Of a stretch of DNA of 29,651 nt, positions 1 to 7,304 are shown piece by piece (within the stretch, counting starts at the first letter, position 1; every line of letters begins with the position of its first letter). The DNA is from a bacterium (GTDB taxonomy: Bacteria; Chloroflexota; Dormibacteria; UBA8260; Bog-877). The position numbers and the translations under genes were made by a program. Location: contig JAJYWT010000119.1 of the NCBI GenBank assembly GCA_021791345.1, positions 1 through 29,651 of the forward strand, given 5' to 3'. The notes under the pieces are model-generated. The model ran no database searches and was not told the origin of the DNA. It worked only from the letters and a program-made list of their open reading frames with translations.

Positions 1-2
1 AG

Positions 3-788
3 GGACCTGGCCTCCCCGACCGCAATTTCGAGTACTTCTTGTACCAGACCCTGCTGGGCGCCTGGCCGATCTCGGAGCAACGGCTCCTGACGGTGGTTCA
101 GAAGTCGGTGCGCGAGGCCAAGGTCCACACCTCGTGGCGTTCGCCCGAACCGCGGTACGAAGAGTCGGTGCGCAGTTTCACCCGCGGTGCGCTGCACGAT
201 CCGGCCTTCATTAGGTCCCTGGCGGCGTTCCTCAGGCGGATCGAGCGGCCCGCCCGGGTGGCGTCGTTGGCTGCGACCTTGCTCAAGCTGACCGCCCCCG
301 GCGTGCCGGACATCTATCAGGGCACCGAGGTCTGGGCTCACAACCTGGTCGACCCGGACAACCGCAGGCCGGTGGACTTCACGGGTCTTAAGCGGCAGCT
401 CGATCTGGCAGGCGCGGGAACGCCGCCCCGAGGGCGCTCCACTTGGTCAGGCGGCCTGCCCAAGCAGTGGCTGCTCGAACGTGGGCTGGAGGTCCGGCGC
501 GAGCGAGCATCGGCATTCAGCCCTCGGGCGAGGTACGTGGCCCTTGCGGTACACGGGACGCATGCCGCGCACGTGGTCGCGTTCGAGCGGGGCGGTCAGG
601 TCGTCACCGTGGTGCCCACCCGGCCGTTCCTTGGGCGGGAGGGCTGGGGTGACACGACCATCGAGCTCGGACGGATGCGTTGGAAGGACCGTCTGGGAGG
701 CGCCACCTTCGAGAGTGGCGAGGTTCGGGTAGCCGACCTGCTGAGAGGGTTCCCAGTGGCGCTCCTGGTGGCCGAGGCCGCTCCTTGA
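3..788 (+). CDS. treY: Malto-oligosyltrehalose synthase, C-terminal part (5' end outside window)
   Basis: TreY isomerises the reducing-end alpha-1,4 bond of malto-oligosaccharides to an alpha,alpha-1,1 bond, giving maltooligosyl-trehalose in the cytoplasm. The reading frame is open from base 3, so the gene began upstream and only about 261 C-terminal residues are seen. Recognisable family segments are PDRNFEYFLYQTLLGAWP near the window start and the block LLKLTAPGVPDIYQGTE, then DPDNRRPVDF, at about residues 95-125 of the fragment. Both are hallmark TreY C-terminal sequences. The catalytic barrel residues lie outside the window. The stop codon overlaps the TTG start of treZ, so the two are very likely translated together. 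The identification is secure; only the N-terminal extent is unknown. Confidence 0.93.
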   Translation, partial: GPGLPDRNFEYFLYQTLLGAWPISEQRLLTVVQKSVREAKVHTSWRSPEPRYEESVRSFTRGALHDPAFIRSLAAFLRRIERPARVASLAATLLKLTAPGVPDIYQGTEVWAHNLVDPDNRRPVDFTGLKRQLDLAGAGTPPRGRSTWSGGLPKQWLLERGLEVRRERASAFSPRARYVALAVHGTHAAHVVAFERGGQVVTVVPTRPFLGREGWGDTTIELGRMRWKDRLGGATFESGEVRVADLLRGFPVALLVAEAAP

Positions 789-2512
789 GGCCCTACTCGG
801 TCTGGGCGCCGGCTGCTGGCGAAGTCCGCCTGCGGCGAGGGAACAGTGACCTGCCCATGCGTCAGCTGGCCTCGGGATGGTGGGTGCCCGCGGGAAGTGT
901 CCGCCGCTCCGGCGACTACGGCTTCGTGATCGACGGGGAGGGGCCGTTCCCCGACCCTCGCTCGCCCTGGCAGCCGAACGGGGTCCACGGACTCTCCCGG
1001 CCGTTCTCCCCTGGCCACTTCCGCTGGACCGATCAGGGGTGGTCCCCGCCCTCGCTGCGCAGCGGGGTCATCTACGAGATGCACATTGGGACCTTCACCC
1101 CCGAGGGCACGTTCGCCGCTGCCCTGAACCGGCTCGACCACCTGGTGGAGCTCGGGATCACCCATGTCGAGCTGATGCCGGTTCACCAGTTCCCCGGCGC
1201 CCGGGGCTGGGGCTACGACGCCGCCAGCCTCTTCGCCACCCACGATGCCTACGGCGGTCCCGTCGGGTTGATGCACTTCGTCAACGGCTGTCACGCCCGT
1301 GGCCTGGCCGTGATCCTCGACGTGGTCTACAACCATCTCAGCCCGGAGGGCAACTACCTGCCCCGTTACGGACCGTATCTGACCGAGCGCTACGGCACGC
1401 TCTGGGGACAGGCCCTCAACCTGGATGGTCCGGGTAGTGACCAGGTGCGGCGGCTCATCTGCGACAACGCGCTGCGCTGGCTGCGCGACTTCCACGTCGA
1501 CGGCCTGCGTCTGGATGCGGTCCACGGGTTCATCGAAACCTCCGCGCTCCCGCTGCTGGAGCAGCTCGCCGCCGAGGTCGATGAGCTGGAGCTTCAGCTG
1601 GGGCGCGAGCTCACCCTGATCGCGGAGAACAACCAGAACGACAGCCGCATCGTCCGGCCACGGACGATCGGGGGCCGCGGCCTGGACCTGCTCTGGAACG
1701 ACGACTTCCATCACGCGTTGCACGTGGCCTTGACCGGCGAGCAGGATGGCTACTATCGCGATTTCGCAGGGGTGACCGATCTCGCCACCTGCCTGTCGCG
1801 TGGCCTGGTGTATGCCGGTCTGTATGCCGGCTCGCGGGAGGCGGTGGTGGGGCGACCCCACGACTACCCGCCTCCCTGCAGCCTGGTGGCCTATCAGCAG
1901 AATCACGATCAGGTCGGCAACCGGGCGTTGGGCGATCGCTTGGGGCATCTGGTGAAGCCCCATCTGGTCCGCCTCGGTGCGGCGCTGGTGCTCACAGCGC
2001 CGTTCGTGCCGATGCTGTTCCAGGGTGAGGAGTGGGGCGCGACCAGTCCCTTCCTGTACTTCACCGACCTCCAGGATCCAGCGCTGGGTCGCGCTGTCCG
2101 GCAGGGCCGTCGCCGAGAGTTCGCGGAGTTCCTCGGCCCGGGCTCACGGGTGCCGGATCCCCAGGCCGAGAGCACCTTCGAGCGGTCCAAGTTGAACTGG
2201 CAAGAGCGCGAGCTGCCGGCGCACCAGGCCATGCTGGAGTACTACCGCTCCCTGATCTGGTTGCGTCGGCGGACACCTGACCTCTGGACGGGCCAACGCG
2301 GAGCCGATGTCACCTCGGGCCGCAGCTGGCTGATGGCTCGGCGCGAGGGCCTTGCGGTGGCTGTCAATCTCGGACGGAGGCGGCGCACCGTAACCCTCGC
2401 GGGCGAGGGAGGGGTCTGGGAGGTCCTGGCGGGGTCGCGCTCGGGAGCAACCGTGGCGGCGGGCGCCGTCAGCCTTCCGGCCCAGGCGCTGGCCATCCTG
2501 CGGAAGGGCTGA
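785..2512 (+). CDS. treZ: Malto-oligosyltrehalose trehalohydrolase
   Basis: TreZ hydrolyses maltooligosyl-trehalose made by TreY, releasing free trehalose; it is a cytoplasmic GH13 enzyme. From the chosen start the protein has 575 residues, usual for the family. An N-terminal CBM48-like sandwich begins at once (RPYSVWAPAAGEVRL). The GH13 barrel then shows DVVYNHLSPEGN, the nucleophile Asp244 in DGLRLDAVH, the acid/base Glu281 in AENNQND, and Asp375 in NHDQVGNR. The C-terminal beta domain ends at ALAILRKG. TTG at 785 is preferred because it overlaps the treY stop (TTGA) and starts exactly at the conserved domain. An ATG at 680 would add 35 low-complexity residues coded on top of treY. Function is near certain; the start is less so. 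Confidence 0.93.
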   Translation: MRPYSVWAPAAGEVRLRRGNSDLPMRQLASGWWVPAGSVRRSGDYGFVIDGEGPFPDPRSPWQPNGVHGLSRPFSPGHFRWTDQGWSPPSLRSGVIYEMHIGTFTPEGTFAAALNRLDHLVELGITHVELMPVHQFPGARGWGYDAASLFATHDAYGGPVGLMHFVNGCHARGLAVILDVVYNHLSPEGNYLPRYGPYLTERYGTLWGQALNLDGPGSDQVRRLICDNALRWLRDFHVDGLRLDAVHGFIETSALPLLEQLAAEVDELELQLGRELTLIAENNQNDSRIVRPRTIGGRGLDLLWNDDFHHALHVALTGEQDGYYRDFAGVTDLATCLSRGLVYAGLYAGSREAVVGRPHDYPPPCSLVAYQQNHDQVGNRALGDRLGHLVKPHLVRLGAALVLTAPFVPMLFQGEEWGATSPFLYFTDLQDPALGRAVRQGRRREFAEFLGPGSRVPDPQAESTFERSKLNWQERELPAHQAMLEYYRSLIWLRRRTPDLWTGQRGADVTSGRSWLMARREGLAVAVNLGRRRRTVTLAGEGGVWEVLAGSRSGATVAAGAVSLPAQALAILRKG

Positions 2513-2623
2513 CCCTCCGGCGCACCCGGCCCAGGTGTAACGACGACCCGGGGGCGGCGTTAGGCCTCAACGGAGATCGACGGGATCCATCCCGCCGTGC
2601 CGATTCGAAGAGGAGGAGTCAAC

Positions 2624-3040
2624 ATGCTCGACCCTGAAGCTCCCCGGGAGGAGCAGTCGGTGACGACGGTGTCCCGTGCCCCGGGCACCACGCAGCAGTC
2701 CACCTACACGGCCAGCACGCCGGTGGCGACCACGGGCTTCAAGCTGCGTCAGCTGGTGTGGCTGGCGGCCGGGGTGGTGGACGCGATCCTCGCCCTGGAC
2801 TTCATCTTCAAGTTGATCGGAGCCAATGCCATCGGGTTCGTGGCGTTCATCGGCAACCTGGCGAACGCCCTGTCGGCCCCGTTCCGGGGGATCCTGGCGA
2901 CCACGGTGACCCCGGGCGCTCACGTCGCCTACTGGCCCGACGTGGTGGCCATCATCGTCTATGCGATTGCGGCCTGGATCGTGGTGACGCTGATCGGCAT
3001 CGTCGCTACTCCGCGGGTCGCGCCGCCGGCCCGGCCGTGA
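2624..3040 (+). CDS. YggT-like small membrane protein
   Basis: This 138-residue protein has a hydrophilic N-terminal tail rich in Ser/Thr and two or three membrane segments (about residues 45-65, 70-90 and 110-130). The stretch from LVWLAAGVVDAILALDF to NLANALSAPFRGIL resembles the YggT family, whose members have a hydrophobic segment ending in a PFRG-type turn. YggT proteins are poorly understood and have been linked to osmotic or turgor adaptation; no enzymatic role can be assigned. The start is ATG 2624, chosen because an excellent ribosome binding site (AGGAGG at 2611-2616) sits 7 nt upstream. A start at 2597 is also open but lacks such a site. The gene lies 111 nt after treZ and directly before a second tiny membrane protein. 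Confidence 0.75.
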   Translation: MLDPEAPREEQSVTTVSRAPGTTQQSTYTASTPVATTGFKLRQLVWLAAGVVDAILALDFIFKLIGANAIGFVAFIGNLANALSAPFRGILATTVTPGAHVAYWPDVVAIIVYAIAAWIVVTLIGIVATPRVAPPARP

Positions 3041-3071
3041 TGGAGGAAGTCACCAATTTGGGGGTGTTCAC

Positions 3072-3227
3072 TTGGTAGCACTGCTTCTATTCCTGCTGCT
3101 GGTCGCGATCCTGTTCGGATTGGGGGCGGCGATCCACCTGCTCTGGATCATCGCCATCATCGCCCTGGTGCTATGGCTCGTGGGCTTCCTGTTCCGACCA
3201 GGACGCGGCCGCTGGTACTACTGGTGA
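3072..3227 (+). CDS. Short hydrophobic membrane protein (51 aa)
   Basis: A 51-codon frame starting at TTG 3072 encodes an almost wholly hydrophobic protein: a run of Leu/Val/Ile, a Gly-Ala-Ala-His turn, a second helix containing LLWIIAIIALVLWLVGFLF, and a short basic aromatic tail, RPGRGRWYYW. This pattern of one or two helices followed by a basic Trp/Tyr tail matches small hydrophobic proteins common in high-GC soil bacteria and often stress-linked, though their function is unknown. It follows the YggT-like gene by 31 nt and precedes a strong hairpin, so the two probably form one transcript. The start is uncertain: TTG 3072 has only a G-run (3060-3064) upstream, and the better GGAGG site at 3042 is too distant. 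Confidence rests on composition and context. Confidence 0.55.
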   Translation: MVALLLFLLLVAILFGLGAAIHLLWIIAIIALVLWLVGFLFRPGRGRWYYW

Positions 3228-3243
3228 GCGAGGTCGTGTGACC

Positions 3244-3269
3244 CAGGGCCGGGGGACGCCCCGGCCCTG
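3244..3269 (+). terminator. GC-rich terminator-like hairpin
   Basis: Bases 3244-3254 and 3259-3269 form a perfect 11-bp stem around a GACG loop, 16 nt after the stop of the 51-aa membrane protein. A short pyrimidine run containing CTTTCT follows at about 3272-3277. It is a good candidate for the end of the transcript carrying the two small membrane proteins, although the T-tract is poor. Confidence 0.6.
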
Positions 3270-3506
3270 CCGCTTTCTACCAGCCCTTGCCGCTCGAGGT
3301 TGGATGGCACAGGGGCGGGGCGGCTCCGGCATCTGTTGGTGGCCGCGATCTCGACGGCAGAGTGTGCGCTCCTCGACCGCGCTTCGGTGCGGTGGGCTGG
3401 ATTCCATCTGGCTGGGGGCGACCCCTGCGACGTGGGTCTGAAGTGGCGATCAGCTCGCCGTCTGGTCGCGAGCGTGACCCGGTGACGGTCTGTCAGGGAG
3501 GGCACG

Positions 3507-4742
3507 ATGAGCAGTGCCATAAGAGACGCGGCGACCACGCGCCGGTCCCCGGTGCGAACGGAGCCGGCAGAGCGCATCCCGGGCGACGGGGGCGCCGAGA
3601 GACCAGCGGCGCCGACGGCGACCGGCCGACGCCATCTGCCTCAGGCTGACTTGGTACGTGCGCTGGCCGCGGTTCTGGTGGTGGTCATCCATTGCGCTCC
3701 CTGGCCCTCCCACGCGACCCGGCTCGCTGCCTCAACCTACGAGGCGCTCAGCCTCGCCTCCAGGGTGTCGGTCCCGCTGTTCGTGATTCTGAGCGGAATG
3801 ATGCTTGCCTACACGCGGTCGCCCGCTGCCGGGCGCAGCGGGTTCTGGTCCAGGCGGTTGCGACGAACCCTGGTGCCCTGGCTTCCCTGGGCGATGATCT
3901 ACTTCGCGCTGACGGTCGCGTTTCAGGGGATGTCGCCTTGGCCTTCCCAAACCTGGGGCTGGTGGGCAGGGGGGGCCGGGCACCTCTACTTCCTGCTCCT
4001 GATCCCGCAGCTCTACCTTCTCTTCCTGATGTGGCCCAGGACGACCAGGGGTTGCGGGTGGGCGGCGGCGGTCGCGGTCGCGGTCCAGGTGGGGGTGCAG
4101 ATGTTGCGGGTGATGCTGCCCATCCACGGGGGGGTGGGCCAGGTGGTGCTGCTCGACTACGGCTTCGAAGAGGCCCCCTTCTGGGTGGGGTACTTCGCGG
4201 TAGGAGTGCTCCTTGGGCTCCACCCCGATTGGCTCGGCCGGGGTGGGCGCTGGCGCTGGCTGCTGGTGCCGGGCGTGGCGGCGGCAGTGGCCCTGCTGTT
4301 CGCCGGCCTCCCGGGCCGAATCGCCGTCAACTGGGGCCCCTGGGTGCACGGGACCGGGGGATTCCTGAGGCCCTCGTTGCTGCTGCTCACCGTCCTGGTC
4401 TTCTACGGGTCCTGGACCTTGGCGCATCGGTTCATCGGGCCCAGCGGGGGACGGGGGCACCGCCTGACCGGCAGCTTGAGCCGACATTCCCTGGGAATCT
4501 ACATAATCCACCCCGCCTTCCTGCTCTTCGCCGGGCCGCTTCTGGAGCTGGCGCCGTGGCCGCTGTCCCTTCAGGAGCCGCTGCCGTGGTCGGTTCTTCC
4601 ATTTGCGGTGCTGGTGGTGGGGGCAGTCTGTTTCGGTTGGGCCCTGACCCGCCTGCTGGCCACTAGCCGCGTCACCTCCTGGGCGGTCGGGGAGTCCCCG
4701 TCAAACCCTGGCCAGCGTCTCAGGTCACCCCGGCCGGGTTGA
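3507..4742 (+). CDS. Membrane acyltransferase, acyltransferase-3 (OafA/NodX-type) family
   Basis: This 411-residue polytopic protein matches the acyltransferase-3 family, which transfers acyl groups (often acetyl) to cell-surface sugars or other extracytoplasmic acceptors. About 40 hydrophilic residues precede the first helix. That helix carries the family signature: an Asp/Arg pair (ADLVRALAA) followed by a membrane His (VVVIHCAPWP) at about residues 48-65. A second signature region follows, SVPLFVILSGMMLAY. Roughly ten hydrophobic segments continue to about residue 385, including SLGIYIIHPAFLLF near the end. ATG 3507 has GGGAGGG at 3497-3503 as a strong ribosome binding site. The acceptor cannot be predicted. 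The gene stands alone, with a hairpin before it and a long gene-free stretch after it. Confidence 0.85.
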   Translation: MSSAIRDAATTRRSPVRTEPAERIPGDGGAERPAAPTATGRRHLPQADLVRALAAVLVVVIHCAPWPSHATRLAASTYEALSLASRVSVPLFVILSGMMLAYTRSPAAGRSGFWSRRLRRTLVPWLPWAMIYFALTVAFQGMSPWPSQTWGWWAGGAGHLYFLLLIPQLYLLFLMWPRTTRGCGWAAAVAVAVQVGVQMLRVMLPIHGGVGQVVLLDYGFEEAPFWVGYFAVGVLLGLHPDWLGRGGRWRWLLVPGVAAAVALLFAGLPGRIAVNWGPWVHGTGGFLRPSLLLLTVLVFYGSWTLAHRFIGPSGGRGHRLTGSLSRHSLGIYIIHPAFLLFAGPLLELAPWPLSLQEPLPWSVLPFAVLVVGAVCFGWALTRLLATSRVTSWAVGESPSNPGQRLRSPRPG

Positions 4743-4803
4743 TCCGCCGGAAGTGCGGTGAGTGTCGTGCTGTACCACCCGGCACGACGGCGGGCTGCAT
4801 ACC

Positions 4804-5002
4804 GCTCGGGTTCTGGTGCGGCTATGGTTATGGAAAGTGTTGAGTCTGGCAAGTGGAGGCGTCGCGTCCACCCGCTGCGAGGCCGTAGGCTGGGCCCGGC
4901 TTCAAACCAGCTCGGTGGCGGAGCCGTGGGCGCCGTCGTGGCCGGCCGACGGCGAAGTGCTGGGCGGCCCGGTCCGCCTCCCGCTGGCTCGGGTTCTGGT
5001 GC
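4804..5002 (+). repeat. 16-bp direct repeat, two copies 183 bp apart
   Basis: The 16-mer GCTCGGGTTCTGGTGC occurs at 4804-4819 and again at 4987-5002. The 183-bp period is a multiple of three. No other copy was noticed in the window. Its role is unknown; it could be a binding site pair, or the trace of a decayed duplication. Confidence 0.5.
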
Positions 5003-5295
5003 CGCTGGGCACAACCAGCCCGCGAAGCTGCCCAAGCCAGTCGATCTCATCTGGTGATTGGGCGGTGGGGCGCCTTCCACCTCAGTCTTTGGCGGCCGTC
5101 AGAGTTCACCCCGCCGGACCGGATGGCCCGACCTGGAGGGCGACCGAAGTAGTCGTCCGTGGTGACCGTGCGGCGTACCGCGGACCCAGGCGTTGGAGAA
5201 CTTAGGGGTGCAGGAGAGCCTCCCCATCAGGGCGGAGCCGTGATGACCATTCCCATCCAGAAGATCCGAGCGGGCCAGGGCCTGGCCGGCCGGGG

Positions 5296-5322
5296 GGCCC
5301 CGGGGCTCCCCGGGGCCTCTTT
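5296..5322 (+). terminator. Terminator-like hairpin upstream of blaI
   Basis: Bases 5296-5305 and 5308-5317 are perfectly complementary (10 bp, GGCCCCGGGG type), with the turn at 5306-5307. They are followed at once by TCTTT (5318-5322). A second near-perfect dyad, GGCCAGG/CCTGGCC, lies just upstream at 5273-5287. Together they look like an intrinsic terminator or attenuator about 170 nt before the blaI start. No gene that it would terminate is evident. Confidence 0.45.
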
Positions 5323-5489
5323 GGTGAAGACCAGGGGTCGGGGGCGACCACGGCGTTGAAGGTGGCATGGCAGTCCCCGCCTGGATTCGCCGCCGCCACC
5401 GACCGCGGCTGGCCCGACGCAATCCGGGTCCGGGGGCACCGTTACTTGCCTCCGGCGATCACGGTCGACCACGCGGCAAGGAGGGCGTC

Positions 5490-5870
5490 GTGGCCAGAAA
5501 GTTGATCGCTGGCCAGCGGGTGGGCCAGTTGGAAAGGGAGATCCTCGAACAGCTGTGGCGGGCGCCCCGTCCTATTTCGGGCCGTGAGTTGGCGGGGCTC
5601 CTGCCACCGCCGGAGCGCGCCTACACCACGGTCATGACCATACTCTCGCGCCTTATGACCAAGGGCTTGGTGGAACGCGAGGTGGTGGACGGGATCTACC
5701 GCTATCGTGCCGCGGGCACGCCGGAGGAGCTGGCGGCCAGAGCGATAGCGCAATTGGTCGCATCGGCCGGCGATCGTGCCGCTGTGCTTACCCATTTCGT
5801 GGAGGGCATTGAGGACCCGACGCTCCTGGGAGAGTTGCGCGCGGCGCTCGAACAGGTGAAGTTGGAATGA
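5490..5870 (+). CDS. BlaI/MecI-family transcriptional repressor
   Basis: This 126-residue protein is a winged-helix regulator of the BlaI/MecI/CopY family. Family members bind operator dyads as dimers and are removed by proteolysis when a partner membrane peptidase is triggered. Visible features are the N-terminal helix LEREILEQLWRAPRPISG, the recognition region AYTTVMTILSRLMTKGLVERE at about residues 45-65, and a C-terminal dimerisation helix part. The CopY-type Cys motif is absent, so copper sensing of the CopY kind is unlikely. GTG 5490 is chosen as start because AAGGAGG (5478-5484) lies 5 nt upstream; a longer frame from ATG 5367 adds basic, non-conserved sequence. The stop overlaps the ATG of the M56 peptidase gene, as in bla/mec regulatory pairs. 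Confidence 0.88.
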   Translation: MARKLIAGQRVGQLEREILEQLWRAPRPISGRELAGLLPPPERAYTTVMTILSRLMTKGLVEREVVDGIYRYRAAGTPEELAARAIAQLVASAGDRAAVLTHFVEGIEDPTLLGELRAALEQVKLE

Positions 5871-6868
5871 ACCTGCTCGTGGTGTCGGGAGCGGCCGTGG
5901 TGGTGTTCAGCGTCCTGCCCGCCATCTCGAGGTCGCGCCTGCTGGAGGCGGCTTCGCCGGGGGTTCTGGCGGCCGCGGACCTGTTGGGGCTCTTGGCCTG
6001 GGCCGTCCTCCCGGCCGCGTTCGCAGCGTGCCTGGTGGTTGGGGTGTCTGCCGTCATCGGGGGGGCACCTCGCAGCCCGAGTGGCGCCTGTTGGCTGGGG
6101 ATGACGCCCCGGGACTGGCAGGTGGCCGGGGGCGCTCTGGCGGTCCTGGTGGCATCCCCGCTGGTCGTCCACGCGAAGTTCGTGTACCGCAGGCTGAGCG
6201 AGCTGGGCGGCCTGCCGGAAGGGGGAGGGGAAGAAATCGCCACCGAGTCCGGCGCCATGGTGACGGTTCTGCCCACGGACTTGAAGCTTGCCTTTGCGGC
6301 CGGCTTCCGGTCTCCGCGGGCGATGGTGAGTCAGGGGGTCCTGGCCAGTCTCGGGGCTCAGGAAAGGGTGGCGGTCCTGGAGCACGAGGCTGCCCACGCG
6401 CGATTGGGCCATCCCCGCCTGGTGGTGCTGGCCGCCGTCATCGAAGGCGCCTACGGCCGAGCCTGGCCGGTGCGAGCGCTGTCAGCGGCGCTGCGGAGAG
6501 AGCTGGAGGCGGTGGCGGACCAGCAGGCGGTCCGCTTCGTGCGCCGGGACGCCCTTCTCGGGGCACTGCTGGCCATCGCTGAGGCGCCGACCGCCATCCA
6601 CGGTACCGCCGGACTGTACGACGCCGAGCACCTGCGCTACCGGGTCCGGCGGCTGACCTCCGGGCCGAGTCGGCACGCGGCCATGACCTTAGCGGTAGGC
6701 GCCCTGGTGGCCGGGCTCGCGTCGCTGTTGGCGTGGTCGCTGTGCGTGTTCGGCGGGGGAAGGCCGACGCTGGCTGGACTCTTGATGTGCCTGGGGTCCG
6801 TCAGCGTGTTTGGGTACTGGCCCATCTTGACTGAGCGGTTGAGCCCGAGGCGCTGGAACACCGCCTGA
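5867..6868 (+). CDS. M56-family membrane metallopeptidase (BlaR1/MecR1-like, no sensor domain)
   Basis: This 333-residue membrane protein has a zinc-protease core. Predicted membrane segments lie near residues 3-20, 28-62 and 82-102, with two more at about 272-327. The active site HEAAH is at residues 173-177 (His173, Glu174, His177). The downstream LEAVADQQAV supplies the likely third zinc ligand, a Glu in an ExxAD context. This is the M56 arrangement of BlaR1/MecR1, but the chain ends after the last membrane segments, so there is no penicillin-binding sensor domain. By family knowledge it would cleave or trigger loss of the BlaI-like repressor encoded just upstream, with which it overlaps by 4 nt (ATGA). 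The stimulus is unknown. The genes downstream suggest a thiol or metal signal, which is inference. Confidence 0.85.
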   Translation: MNLLVVSGAAVVVFSVLPAISRSRLLEAASPGVLAAADLLGLLAWAVLPAAFAACLVVGVSAVIGGAPRSPSGACWLGMTPRDWQVAGGALAVLVASPLVVHAKFVYRRLSELGGLPEGGGEEIATESGAMVTVLPTDLKLAFAAGFRSPRAMVSQGVLASLGAQERVAVLEHEAAHARLGHPRLVVLAAVIEGAYGRAWPVRALSAALRRELEAVADQQAVRFVRRDALLGALLAIAEAPTAIHGTAGLYDAEHLRYRVRRLTSGPSRHAAMTLAVGALVAGLASLLAWSLCVFGGGRPTLAGLLMCLGSVSVFGYWPILTERLSPRRWNTA

Positions 6869-6878
6869 CCGTGCGCGA

Positions 6879-6896
6879 TATACGAATGTGTAGTAG
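6879..6896 (+). promoter_or_regulatory. Possible BlaI-type operator and weak promoter
   Basis: The 31 nt between the M56 stop and the next open frame contain TGTAGTA (6889-6895), identical to the half-site of classical BlaI/MecI operators. An imperfect opposite half, TAC, lies at 6881-6883. TATACG (6879-6884) could act as a weak -10 element. The dyad is incomplete and there is no good -35, so this is a candidate only. Confidence 0.3.
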
Positions 6897-6899
6897 CAT

Positions 6900-7304
6900 G
6901 TGGTCGTGCCGCGTCATGACCCTGGCCAAGCCGCTCTCGACAAGTTCTCTGATGACGCGTTGCGCCGTCACGAGCCCCAGCCTTCTAGGGTCATGGCTGC
7001 TTCCCACCGGGTCAACTCGAATGCGATCGCTGGGAACCGAGGACACCTGGGCACGCCACCGCTCGAGCGAGAACGGCGGGGCTCCTTCGCGCCCTATCTG
7101 ATCCTGGCCGTCCCGCTCATCTGCTGCGGAGGCCCCTTCATCGTCGCCGTCGCGGCCGCCGCGGGTGCGGAGGTCCTCGGGGTTGCGGGGGGCCTGGCCG
7201 CTCTGGCGGCGGCCACTGCCGGGCTTTTGCTGTGGCGGCGGCGCGCTCGGGCGGCGGGGGCTGGAGATTGTTGCCCCCCCGGGAGCCAGGGATGGGGCGG
7301 GTGA
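6900..7304 (+). CDS. Small membrane protein with vicinal-cysteine pairs
   Basis: From GTG 6900 the frame encodes 134 residues; an internal ATG at 6993 would give 103. The first 60 or so residues are polar and weakly coding in character. The rest holds two membrane helices: YLILAVPLICCGGPFIVAV, with Cys75-Cys76 inside the first helix, and a Gly/Ala-rich second helix, followed by a basic stop-transfer RRRAR and a tail containing another Cys-Cys pair (GDCCPP). Cysteine pairs in the first of two helices recall small mercury-operon membrane proteins such as MerE and MerT, but no specific homology can be claimed. It overlaps the next gene by 13 nt and belongs with the downstream redox genes. The C-terminal half is well supported; the start is doubtful. 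Confidence 0.6.
   Translation: MVVPRHDPGQAALDKFSDDALRRHEPQPSRVMAASHRVNSNAIAGNRGHLGTPPLERERRGSFAPYLILAVPLICCGGPFIVAVAAAAGAEVLGVAGGLAALAAATAGLLLWRRRARAAGAGDCCPPGSQGWGG

Larger units (their letters stand above)
4743..5489. other. Gene-poor stretch of about 750 bp before blaI
   Basis: No convincing gene is seen. Open frames exist on both strands but show no recognisable domain and have the Arg/Pro/Gly-rich composition of chance frames in GC-rich DNA. The stretch holds a small inverted repeat at 4764-4770/4782-4788, a 16-bp direct repeat at 4804-4819 and 4987-5002, and GC-rich hairpins at 5273-5322. It also contains a short frame at 5242-5359 with a GGAG upstream but no recognisable product. The promoter for the blaI operon should lie here, but I could not pick it with confidence. 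Confidence 0.5.

Noticed and set aside
596..1963. 455-codon open frame on the minus strand across treY/treZ
   Set aside because: Antisense to two well-recognised genes; its translation is rich in Gln/Val/Gly/Pro with no domain, as expected from GC-rich codon bias.
3040..3078. 12-codon frame beginning on the stop of the YggT-like gene
   Set aside because: Too short to call a gene and without its own ribosome binding site; kept only as a possible reinitiation aid for the 51-aa protein.
4762..5205. 147-codon plus-strand frame after the acyltransferase
   Set aside because: No ribosome binding site or domain; composition looks like chance coding in GC-rich DNA.
5490..5870. CopY-type copper repressor
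   Set aside because: The C-terminal Cys motif needed for copper or zinc exchange in CopY is absent; the BlaI/MecI type with an M56 partner fits better.
5490..6868. Beta-lactam resistance regulatory pair
   Set aside because: No penicillin-binding sensor domain on the peptidase and no beta-lactamase gene nearby; the adjacent genes are thiol-redox proteins.
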